Below are positions 55,724 to 63,519 of a DNA stretch of 64,000 bases, one piece after another. How positions within the stretch are numbered: the stretch's first letter is position 1; the number at the start of each line of letters is the position of its first letter. The notes beneath the pieces are model-generated. The model was not told where the DNA came from and did no database searches. It saw only the letters and a program-made list of their open reading frames with translations. The position numbers were made by a program, and so were the translations under genes. The DNA is taken from positions 434,001 through 498,000 of the forward strand of contig CAVRZD010000006.1 in assembly GCA_963725645.1 (NCBI GenBank). The letters run 5' to 3'. This DNA comes from JALYZC01 sp963725645. GTDB lineage: Bacteria > Actinomycetota > Thermoleophilia > Solirubrobacterales > Solirubrobacteraceae.

Positions 55724-56074
55724 TCATGCCGCTTGGCGGGCGTCTGGAGTCCGTCAACCGGTTGGCCTGACGGGAGCACCCAGCTGGCTCGTTGTGAAGT
55801 CGCTGCCGGTCTGGCGCGCTTTTAGTCAGAAGCGCTTGCCGTCGTACGCGACGAGCCGGTACGTGAACCTGTCACCCGGGGCCGCACGGCGGAACTACGC
55901 CACCGCGTCCATCATCAAGCCCTCAAGCCGGGCCCACCCCCTTGCCGCTAACTGACGCCTGCGGACTCCCCGGCACTGGCTGCGGCTTTTCGCGGATGCG
56001 CCGGATCCATCACCCGCTGTTGAATGCACGGGATCGCTCGACCTGCCCCGCCGGTTCGTCCGAAGGAGTGCTGC
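55724..56074. other. 351-bp stretch without a recognisable gene
   Basis: A plus-strand frame from about 55768 to 55955 (TGAPSWLVVKSLPVWRAFSQ and on) is open but has no convincing start or family. Otherwise I see only the upstream region of the penicillin-acylase pseudogene, with AAGGAG at about 56061. Confidence 0.4.
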
Positions 56075-58459
56075 ATGGGTTTGCGTCTTCGTCTAGTCGC
56101 GCCCGCCGTGATCCTCGTGATGCTGCTTGCGACCGCGCCCGGCGCCGTCGCTGCGCGCGCGCCGCGCTACCGGGCCACCGTCACGCGGGACAGTGCCGGC
56201 ATCCCGCACGTCACGGCGCGCGACTTCGGCTCGCTGGGCTACGGCGAGGGGTATGCGTTCGCGCAGGACAACCTCTGCACGCTCGCCAACGCCATCGTCA
56301 CCGTCCGCGCGCAGCGCTCGAGGTTCTTCGGACCGGACGCCCTCAACTACAGCTACGCAGCGGGCGTGTCTGACCCGAACATCAAGTCCGACTTCTTCTG
56401 GCAGTCGATCAGGAGCTCGGGTCTCGTTCAGAGACTGCTCGCCGGCCACGGCATCGACTCGCCCCGCCCCGAGATCCGGAGCCTGTACGCGGGCTTCGCC
56501 GCGGGCTACAACGCGTTCCTGAGGTCGGGCAAGCTGCGCGACCCGCGCTGCAAGGGCAAGCCATGGGTCACGCCGATCACGACGACCGATGTCTATCTCC
56601 GGGGAATCCAGATCGCGACGTTCGCATCCAGCTCCCAGTTCATCTCCGCGCTGGTGGATGCCCAGCCGCCGACGACCGTGGCCGCCGGCGCCCGGAGTAC
56701 CGCCGCTCCCGACATCGAGGCCCTGCGGAGCACCCTTGGGGACGTCCCCGACCCGACGCTCGGCTCGAACGCGATCGGCCTCGGCTCGCAGGGGCACGCA
56801 GGCGCGCGATGGCATGGTGCTGGGCAACCCGCACTTCCCCTGGCGCGGGCCGGAGCGCTTCTGGATGGCGCAGCTGACGGTGCCGGGCTCCTACGACGTG
56901 CTCGGCGCCACGCTGCACGGCTTCCCGCTGATCGGCATCGGGTTCAACCAGCACATGGCATGGACGCACACCGTGTCGACGTCTCGCCGCTTCACGGTCT
57001 TCCAACTCAAGCTCGCCCCGGGAGATCCCACCAGCTACATCGTGGACGGCAAGACCTACAGGATGGGGACGCGCATGGTGACGGTCACTGGGCGGCGCCA
57101 CACCTTCTACACAACCCGCTACGGCACGGTCTTCAACCTCACCCAGGCCGGCTTCACCTGGACGCGGGACACCGCCTACGCCCTTGGTGACGCGGTCCTC
57201 GAGAGCGGAGGCCGGTCCGCCAACGAGTACCTGGCGATGGGCCGGGCGCCCTCGGTGCGCGCCCTGCTTGCGGTCGAGCAGCGCTACGTGGCGATTCCCG
57301 CCTTCAACACGATCGCCGCCGACGACACGGGCACGGCGCTGTACGCGGACGTCGGCGCAACGCCGAACGTCACCCAGCAGAAGATCGATCAGTGCACGCC
57401 CGACGGGCTGCCGAAGCTGGTTTTCGCGCAGGCGCGGGTGATCACGCTCGACGGCTCACGCTCAGCCTGCAACTGGGGCACGGACCGGGGCGCCCCAGTC
57501 CGCGGCCTGTTCGCCGGCAACCACCTGCCGCACCTGATCCGTCGGGACTACGTCGAGAACTCAAACGACTCGTACTGGCTGGCGAACCCGGCCCTATCCG
57601 CTCCCCGCCTTCTCGCCGATCGTCGGGCTGACCCGGACGGCTCAGGGCCTGCGCACGCGGCTCGGCGACCAGGGATTGATCGCGGCGCGGCTCGCGGGCC
57701 GCGACGGGCTCGGCCGGCCGAGGTTCTCCATTGCCACGCTGCAGCGGATGTGGCAGAACGACCGCTCGCTCGCGGCCGAGCTCCTGCTCGATCCGCTCGT
57801 CGCGGCGTGCCGGGCGACCCCGCAGGTGACCGGTACCGTGCCCGGCGGCTCGACCGTCGACGTGTCGCAGGCCTGCGGCGCACTCGCCGGATACGACAAG
57901 ACCGGCAACCTCGACGCCAATGGCGGCTGGCTGTTCTCGGAGTGGTTCCGGCGGGCACCCACGGCCACGCTCTGGGCCACTCCGTTCGATCCCGGCCCGC
58001 CCGCTCGATACCCCGTCCGGGCTCAACACGGCCAACCCCGCCAACCTGCAGGCGCTCGCCGCCGCCATGTCCGACCTGCGAGCCCACGGCATCCCGCTGG
58101 ACGCGCCCTACCGCAACGTCCAGCACGCGACCCGCGGATCCCTGAAGATCCCGATCCACGGCTGCTCGTCGGGCTGCTTCCAGAACATCGCGGCATCCAG
58201 CGGCATGCCGGCCGCCCAGAACGCGCCCTACGGCGAGGTGTACACCGGCTCGTCGTTCGTCATGACGACGGAGCTGACGCGGAGCGGTCCGCGCGCGCAG
58301 GGCATCCTCACCTACTCCCAGGCGGAGGACCCGACGTCGCCGTGGTTCGCCAACCTGACGAAGCTGTTCTCGCAGAAGCGATGGGTGCCACTTCGCTATA
58401 CGTCGGCGGCGCTCCGGAGCAACCGAGGCGCGCGCACCCGCCGCCTCACCGGCGGCTGA
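56075..58459 (+). pseudogene. penicillin acylase-family (S45) hydrolase with three frameshifts
   Basis: About 795 aa if restored, the normal size for secreted Ntn-hydrolases that cleave penicillins or acyl-homoserine lactones. Signal peptide MGLRLRLVAPAVILVMLLAT; DSAGIPHVTARDFGSLGYGE and YAFAQDNLCTLAN are typical of the alpha chain; the autoproteolysis and nucleophile region is LGSNAIGLG. Frame changes are needed near 56791 (GGGG run), 57592 (CCC run) and about 57993 (CCC run). In each case removal of one G/C restores family-like sequence: GMVLGNPHFPWRGPERFW, then NPAYPLPAFSPIVG, then FDPARPLDTPSGLN. ATG 56075 has AAGGAG upstream. Either a decayed gene or repeated homopolymer errors. Confidence 0.85.
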
Positions 58460-58673
58460 GCCGAGAGCGGCCGCGGCCGGCCCACCGTCGGCCGCGGAAG
58501 CCCTCAGCCTCGACGAGGACAGCAGCGAGCGCGTCCGTCGCGGCCGAAAGCTTGCTGATCACCGGCGTGGGAAGGTCATCTACCTTGACCTCCAGCATCT
58601 CGCGCTCGAACGCCCATGTTGCCTCACGGACTGCTTTGGACACGGCCTCAAGGGCTCGTTCTGTTCGATTCAT
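58446..58673 (-). CDS. 75-aa helical protein, copy 1
   Basis: Unrecognised small protein: MNRTERALEAVSKAVREATW, AFEREMLEVKVDDLPTPVIS and KLSAATDALAAVLVEAEGFR, ending in a basic tail. Two or three amphipathic helices are likely. A second, N-terminally truncated copy lies at 59174-59359, about 75 percent identical. It starts 20 bp after the stop of the frameshifted gene 58693-59009 on the same strand, so both would be transcribed from the LexA-box promoter region. It overlaps the end of the penicillin-acylase pseudogene by 14 bp. Confidence 0.55.
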   Translation of the reverse strand: MNRTERALEAVSKAVREATWAFEREMLEVKVDDLPTPVISKLSAATDALAAVLVEAEGFRGRRWAGRGRSRLSRR

Positions 58674-58692
58674 CTGCCCGCCGAGTATGTCG

Positions 58693-59009
58693 CTACGGAT
58701 GGTGCGATACGAGGTCGCGCAATGTGACCAGCGCATCGGCCGGCCGCTCGCGCATCGTCTGGAGCGCACCGAGGGCTTCGTCGATGGCCTCGAGCGTCAC
58801 GTCTGGCGTCTCGACGCAGTAGCAGGCGAGCCAGCGGCAGGCGGCTCGGTCGTAGCGGCCCGGCTCAGCGTCCGCGAGCAGCGCGCAGACGCCGCGGTAC
58901 CGTCCAGCGGAACGCGGGGCAGCTCGCGGGCTGCGCCGCGGATGAGGTCGAGGTTCCTAAGCGCCAGTGCGCGGCGAAAGCGTGCGTAGGAGTGACCCTT
59001 CGTGGACAC
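58693..59009 (-). pseudogene. small helical protein with one frameshift, downstream of a LexA box
   Basis: From GTG 59009: STKGHSYARFRRALALRNLD, LIRGAARELPRVPLD; then the frame shifts near 58900 and continues VCALLADAEPGRYDRAACRW, LACYCVETPDVTLEAIDEAL, ending SHHP. The restored protein (about 105 aa) resembles a family of small helical proteins frequent in actinobacterial genomes of unknown function (recalled pattern, not verified). The break needs one added base around GACGGTACC. A perfect LexA-type box abuts the start codon. Confidence 0.5.
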
Positions 59010-59022
59010 GAACGTATGTTCG
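59009..59022. promoter_or_regulatory. LexA/SOS box CGAACGTATGTTCG
   Basis: Matches the Gram-positive SOS consensus CGAACRNRYGTTCG at every position. It overlaps the first base of the start codon of the minus-strand gene, an ideal place for repression. Confidence 0.75.
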
Positions 59023-59173
59023 CATTACACGGCCGTCGTCGCTAGTCAACTGCGGATGCCGACCACGGGGCCGCGGGCTCGTTGGGCCTCGAATCGCCAC
59101 ATCGCTATGGGGGTAGCGATGAGGTCGACTCGTGGTCTCCGAGGGCCCTCCCGAGGCCGCGGAGGCATCATTC

Positions 59174-59359
59174 TCAACGGCCGCGAAACCTCTGGATCTC
59201 GACCAGCACCGCCGCCAGCGCGTCCGTCACGGCCGACAGCTTCCCGATCACTGGGGTCGGAAGGTCATTGACCTTGACCTCGAGCATCTCGCGTTCGAAC
59301 GCCCACGTCGCCTTGCACGCACCTTTCGAGACGGCCTCAAGCGCGTTCTCGGTGCGGCT
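59174..59359 (-). pseudogene. 75-aa helical protein, truncated copy 2
   Basis: SRTENALEAVSKGACKATWA, FEREMLEVKVNDLPTPVIGK, LSAVTDALAAVLVEIQRFRG, then stop. It lacks a start codon, and the upstream side is replaced at about 59360 by unrelated DNA that encodes the plus-strand coiled-coil protein. Clear homologue of 58446-58673, pointing to a local duplication followed by truncation. Confidence 0.6.
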
Positions 59360-59372
59360 CCCGGGTGTGGCG

Positions 59373-60044
59373 GTGTGGCCGCTCCCCCTCCCGGTGTCCG
59401 AGTCGCGCGCGGAGCAGCGCGCGCCCGAGGCGGCGCAGCTCGAGGTGGACGTCCTCAACGCGAGGCTGTTCGAGCTCGAGGCGGCGGTCGCGTCTTGGAC
59501 ATCGGCCCCGCCGGAGCTGCTTGTGCCCCTAGACGTCGCTCGCGGCGCGGCGCAGGTGCTCGGCTTCAGCCTCGTCGGGCAGCGCGAGCAGATCGCCCAG
59601 CTCGATGCCGAGCTCGGCGCCGCACGCACGGCTGCCCGGCGAGCTGAGGACGAGCTGTCGACCGCGCTCGCGCACGCCAACGAGCGAGCCGCGACCGCGG
59701 AGGCCCACGCCGCGCTGGGCACCAGCGAGCTCTTGGCCATGGGCGACCGGGTCTCCGAGCTCGAGCGGCGCGAGGCGCACCTCGCGCTCCGCCTGTCGGG
59801 CGCGCACACCCGCGCACTCGACGCAGAGCAGGCCCGCGCCGCGCTCGAGGCGCGGGTCGCCGAGCTCGCCGCGCAGGTCGACGAGCTCGAACGCGAGGTG
59901 GCAGAGCACGTGCGGCGGTCGCTGGACCCGCGCGCGAACGACGGCGAGCGGGCGCACGAGGCGCTCGAGGCGCGGGCCGTCAAGCTCGAGGAGCACGTCG
60001 CGGAGCTCACGCGCCACAGCGCGGAGCTGGTCGGCGCCGCCTGA
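59373..60044 (+). CDS. coiled-coil protein of unknown function
   Basis: About 223 aa from GTG 59373 (start uncertain; the frame opens upstream but is antisense to the copy-2 gene there). Long heptad-rich segments: EAAQLEVDVLNARLFELEAA, EQIAQLDAELGAARTAARRA, ARAALEARVAELAAQVDELE, REVAEHVRR. A single extended coiled coil is likely from about residue 20 to the end, with a break at PPELLVPLD. No enzymatic motif. Position next to the truncated copy suggests that its 5' end was shaped by the same rearrangement. Confidence 0.5.
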   Translation: MWPLPLPVSESRAEQRAPEAAQLEVDVLNARLFELEAAVASWTSAPPELLVPLDVARGAAQVLGFSLVGQREQIAQLDAELGAARTAARRAEDELSTALAHANERAATAEAHAALGTSELLAMGDRVSELERREAHLALRLSGAHTRALDAEQARAALEARVAELAAQVDELEREVAEHVRRSLDPRANDGERAHEALEARAVKLEEHVAELTRHSAELVGAA

Positions 60045-60206
60045 CCCGGCCGCGCGGCGTTCGCCCGAGGGCATCCGCACGATCACTTCGCACATCGTCG
60101 GCGACTCGGCCGAGTGGTACGCCAGGGCGCTCAGCACCACCCATCGCCACGGACAGGGCGGAGCCGTGTTCGGTGCGACGCCGCGGGCCGCAGCTCGCGC
60201 CGGTGT

Positions 60207-60641
60207 TCAGCGAGTGATGCGGAAGGTAGTGGTCGCGACCCGGCCCGCTGTGCCGGGCAGGCGAGGGGTGGCTTGCAGGCGGTACCGGCCGGCCGCGAGT
60301 CTTCTGCCGCGCACGCGGCCGGTGAAATGGAAGCGGTTTTGGCCGGCGCGGTCGCGGTGAGAGAAGCGGCCGAGGGCGAGGTAGCGGGTGCAACGCGTGC
60401 CGCGCGTGACGCGCCGGCCAGGCGGCGGCGCCACGCAGCGACCGCGGCGCTTGATTCCCGGCGCGGCCTTGAGCACGTCGAACGCCGTGGTCGAAGCGCC
60501 CGTGTCCGTGTACCTGAGTGTCGTGCCGGTCCTGCGCTTGGACTTGCGAGCGATCGACCCGCCGCGGCCGGCGGCAGCTCTGAAGCGCGGCCGGCCCTGT
60601 GCAGGGACCGGGCCGCGCCATCGGGTGAGGTCCTCCTGCAT
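60207..60641 (-). pseudogene. orphan C-terminal domain of a secreted protein
   Basis: Reads SIARKSKRRTGTTLRYTDTG, TAFDVLKAAPGIKRRGRCVA, CTRYLALGRFSHRDRAGQNR, FHFTGRVRGRRLAAGRYRLQ, ending TTTFRITR. This is the beta-sandwich C-terminal domain seen on many secreted proteins of Solirubrobacterales-like organisms, with two Cys that may form a disulfide. No signal peptide or N-terminal domain precedes it: the divergent beta-helix gene starts only 18 bp beyond the ATG at 60641. Probably the 3' remnant of a longer gene. Confidence 0.5.
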
Positions 60642-60658
60642 TTCATCGTGATCGGATA

Positions 60659-62356
60659 ATGTCCTACGCAGCGTCAGCCAGCGGACTCCGGGCGACTCGG
60701 GGAGGACCGACGGTGGGCTCATGCCATTCCTTGCAGCTGGAACCTCGACCGCCCGCTCGCGCGAGGCGGCGGCGCCGAGCCGTGATCGCGCTGGTGGGCG
60801 CGGCTGCGGTACTCACCACAGCCGGGCTGGTTCCCCCCGGCGCCCACGCGCGGGTGCTGCTGGTCGGTTCGTGGCACGGTCACCACGGTTCGTTCACGTC
60901 GATCCAGGCCGCCGTCGACTCTGCGAGGTCCGGCGACTGGATCCTGATCGGCCCGGGGGATTACCACGAGCGCGGCGACCGCGACCGACGGTATCGGTCG
61001 CTGGCCGAACAGGGCGCGGGGGTCATGATCACGACGCCCGGGATCCACGTCCGGGGTATGGATCGCAACCGCGTCGTCGTCGACGGGACGAAGCCCGGCG
61101 CGCCGCAGTGCAGCGCCGCGGCGGCCAATCAGGACTTCGGACCGCGCGTCGGCGGCAAGGTCAACGGCCGCAACGGCGTCGAGGTCTCAAAAGCGGCGGG
61201 GGTGAGCGTCGAGAACCTCACGGCCTGCAACTTCCTGGAGGGCAACGGCAGCTCCGGCAACGAGATCTGGTTCAACTTCGGAGACGGCAGTGGCAGGAGC
61301 ATCCGGGGCGCGTTCCAGGGCAACTACCTCAACGCGACCTCGACGTTCTACGCGACGGACAAGCCGGCGGCCTCGTACGGGATCTTCTCGAGCAACACCC
61401 GCGGCCCGGGAACGTTCGCGCACACCTACGCCAGCAACATGAACGATTCGAGCTACTACATCGGGGCCTGCAGTGACTGCAATCAGGTGCTCACCGACGG
61501 CCATGCGCAGTACAGCGCGCTCGGCTACTCCGGCACCAACGCCGGGGGCCACCTCGTGGTCGAGAACTCCGAGTGGGACCACAACCAGTCCGGGATCGTC
61601 ACCAACAGCCAGAACAACGACGACGCCCCCTCGCCGCAGCTCGGCCTGTGCCCCGGCAGCACGAGCCGGTCGTGCACGTTCTTCCGCAACAACTACGTCC
61701 ACGACAACAACAACCCGAACGTGCCGAGTGCCGGGAGCGCCGCCCTCGGGCCCGTCGGTTCGGGGATCGTCGTCGCAGGCGGCCGCTACGACACGGTGAC
61801 CCGCAACCGGGTGGTCAACAACGGGTCGTGGGGCATCCTGCTCGTGCCGTTCCCCGACCTGGGCACGCCGCCGCCGATCGCGCATTGTGAGGGCGGGGTC
61901 ACCAACGGCCCGCTCCCCGGCTGCTACTACGACGACTGGGCCAACACCGTCTCCCACAACACGTTCACGCACAACGGGTTCTTCGGCAACCCGACCAACG
62001 GCGACGCCGGGGAGATCAGCGGCCAGAACACGCCGGGCAACTGCTGGTTCGCCAACACCAACACGAACGGGTTGCCGATCACCAGCGAGCCGCCCAACAT
62101 CCAGTCCACGCACGGCACCTGCGGCGTACCCAACCAGGGCGCGGGACCGACGAGCCCGCTGGCGCTCCAGTTGATCTGCGCGAACCAGCTCCTGGGGCCG
62201 TGCCCGCCCGCGCCCGGGATGGTCTACCCACGGACCACACGGATCGTGATGCCACCGCTTCCGCGCGGCCTGCGCTCGATGCCCAATCCGTGCCGCGGCG
62301 TGCCGCCCAATGCGTTCTGCACCCGTGCGTCGCGCAGCCCGCGTTTCACCGGGTAG
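60659..62356 (+). CDS. secreted right-handed parallel beta-helix protein
   Basis: About 565 aa (start uncertain; GTG 60713 is an alternative giving a shorter leader). Twin-basic N-terminus and hydrophobic segment RRRRRAVIALVGAAAVLTTA form a signal peptide. The repeated-strand pattern of pectate-lyase/NosD-type beta-helices is visible: FTSIQAAVDSARSGDWILIG, GIHVRGMDRNRVVVDG, VENLTACNFLEGNGSSGNEI, SHNTFTHNGFFGNPTNGD. Many Asn and Gly residues and several Cys pairs. Function unknown; such proteins often bind or cleave polysaccharides. The L,D-transpeptidase starts 12 bp later, so both cell-envelope genes may be co-transcribed. Confidence 0.82.
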   Translation: MSYAASASGLRATRGGPTVGSCHSLQLEPRPPARARRRRRAVIALVGAAAVLTTAGLVPPGAHARVLLVGSWHGHHGSFTSIQAAVDSARSGDWILIGPGDYHERGDRDRRYRSLAEQGAGVMITTPGIHVRGMDRNRVVVDGTKPGAPQCSAAAANQDFGPRVGGKVNGRNGVEVSKAAGVSVENLTACNFLEGNGSSGNEIWFNFGDGSGRSIRGAFQGNYLNATSTFYATDKPAASYGIFSSNTRGPGTFAHTYASNMNDSSYYIGACSDCNQVLTDGHAQYSALGYSGTNAGGHLVVENSEWDHNQSGIVTNSQNNDDAPSPQLGLCPGSTSRSCTFFRNNYVHDNNNPNVPSAGSAALGPVGSGIVVAGGRYDTVTRNRVVNNGSWGILLVPFPDLGTPPPIAHCEGGVTNGPLPGCYYDDWANTVSHNTFTHNGFFGNPTNGDAGEISGQNTPGNCWFANTNTNGLPITSEPPNIQSTHGTCGVPNQGAGPTSPLALQLICANQLLGPCPPAPGMVYPRTTRIVMPPLPRGLRSMPNPCRGVPPNAFCTRASRSPRFTG

Positions 62357-62367
62357 CGATCGGCCGC

Positions 62368-63096
62368 ATGATCGTCGCGCGACCGGGGCTCGCGCTCGCC
62401 GCGACGGGGGTTGCAGCGGCTATCGCCGTCGGACTGCCCGCCGCGGCCCTGGGCCGGGGCGACCAGCAGCTGTCCGACGAGTTCACGCTGACCCGCTGGG
62501 CGAACGTGGCCGATGTCGCCACGATCCACACGCGCCCCGACCCGGCGTCGCGTGGGATCGCCCGGCTGCGTTGGCGCACGGAGGACGGGTTCCCCGAGGT
62601 CTATCTGCTCCTGCGCCGCCACTGGGACGATCGCGGCCGGGCGTGGATCCAGCTGCGCATCCCGATACGACCGAATGGCCGCGTCGGCTGGGTGCCGGCA
62701 GACGCCCTCGGACCGATGCACACCTCGCATTCCCTGCTGCTCGTCGTTCGCGAACGGCTGCGGATCAGCCTCTACCGCGACGGCCGGCGTGTCTGGAGCG
62801 CGCCGGTCGGCATCGGTCGCCCCGGCACGCCGACGCCGGCCGGGCACTTCTGGATTCGCGAGCGCTTTCGGATCAGTGATCCGCGGTCGCCCTACGCTCC
62901 CTACGCCTTCGGTCTGTCCGCCTACTCGTCGCTGACCGACTGGCCCGGCGGCGGCGTTGTGGGCATCCACGGCGACTGGCGACAGCCCGAGCTGATTCCC
63001 GGGCGACCGTCGCACGGCTGCATTCGCCTGCGACACGACGACGACGTCTGGCTCGGCCACCACGTCGCGACCGGCACACCGGTGCGCATCAGCTGA
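62368..63096 (+). CDS. L,D-transpeptidase (YkuD family), secreted
   Basis: Peptidoglycan 3-3 crosslinking enzyme, 242 aa. Signal sequence MIVARPGLALAATGVAAAIA. An SH3-like segment (RTEDGFPEVYLLLRRHWDDR, GRVGWVPADALG) precedes the YkuD domain, which starts LLVVRERLRISLYRDGRRVW and has GIHGDW and the catalytic PSHGCIRLRHDD with Cys and His in place. ATG 62368 is chosen for the signal peptide. The last 104 bp of the gene (from TGATTCCC at 62993) are duplicated downstream in a 202-bp tandem unit, so two extra copies of the catalytic HGCIRL region or its flank follow. Confidence 0.93.
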   Translation: MIVARPGLALAATGVAAAIAVGLPAAALGRGDQQLSDEFTLTRWANVADVATIHTRPDPASRGIARLRWRTEDGFPEVYLLLRRHWDDRGRAWIQLRIPIRPNGRVGWVPADALGPMHTSHSLLLVVRERLRISLYRDGRRVWSAPVGIGRPGTPTPAGHFWIRERFRISDPRSPYAPYAFGLSAYSSLTDWPGGGVVGIHGDWRQPELIPGRPSHGCIRLRHDDDVWLGHHVATGTPVRIS

Positions 63097-63404
63097 TGTG
63101 GTCCGCACGCCCGACGCGGCTCGGGCGGACACGCGCCCGCGATGGGCCGAGACCCTCGCCCTGGTACCAGATTGGTACCAGCTGGATCGTCCGATGATTC
63201 CCGGGCGACCGTCGCACGGCTGCATTCGCCTGCGACACGACGACGACGTCTGGCTCGGCCACCACGTCGCGACCGGCACACCGGTGCGCATCAGCTGATG
63301 TGGTCCGCACGCCCGACGCGGCTCGGGCGGACACGCGCCCGCGATGGGCCGAGACCCTCGCCCTGGTACCAGATTGGTACCAGCTGGATCGTCCGATGAT
63401 TCCC
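62993..63404 (+). repeat. 202-bp tandem duplication covering the 3' end of the transpeptidase gene
   Basis: 62993-63194 and 63195-63396 are near-identical; a third unit starts with the same TGATTCCC at 63397 and then diverges. Each unit holds the last 104 bp of the transpeptidase gene, 60 bp of downstream DNA, and a GGTACC-hairpin repeat. Junctions share the 8-bp TGATTCCC. The second unit restores an HGCIRL-encoding frame without its gene. Confidence 0.9.
63161..63202 (+). repeat. dispersed repeat, partial copy R3
   Basis: CTGGTACC-AGATT-GGTACCAG (perfect 8-bp hairpin), then ATCGTCCGATG and TTCCC, cut at the tandem-duplication junction before the GGGGACGGC part. Confidence 0.85.
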
Positions 63405-63453
63405 AGGCGTGGCGGGACGGGGACGGTGGGGACGGCGGGGACGGCGCTGGAGC
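63363..63453 (+). repeat. dispersed repeat, copy R4
   Basis: Same hairpin and core as R3, followed by three GGGGACGG(Y/C) units and CTGGAGC, then unrelated DNA (no tRNA T-arm). The 423-bp region 63097-63519 holds R3, R4 and the tandem units and no intact gene. Confidence 0.85.
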
Positions 63454-63519
63454 AGCACGTACGAGCGCCACCGCCGCGCCAGTCCGTCATCGCAGCTGCG
63501 GAGCGCGGTTCGCGCCGCG

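Noticed and set aside
59082..59372. N-terminal extension of the coiled-coil protein
   Set aside because: It is the antisense of the duplicated 75-aa gene and has no coiled-coil or other protein-like pattern.
63098..63298. 66-aa frame ending in a second transpeptidase C-terminus with HGCIRL
   Set aside because: It is created by the 202-bp tandem duplication. It lacks the signal peptide and most of the YkuD fold.
48447..63471. Minus-strand reading of the dispersed repeat as a conserved peptide (PSPPSPS...DD..GT..VP)
   Set aside because: R2 has an in-frame TAG within the supposed peptide, and the pattern follows from the DNA repeat itself. There is no consistent start or third-position bias.
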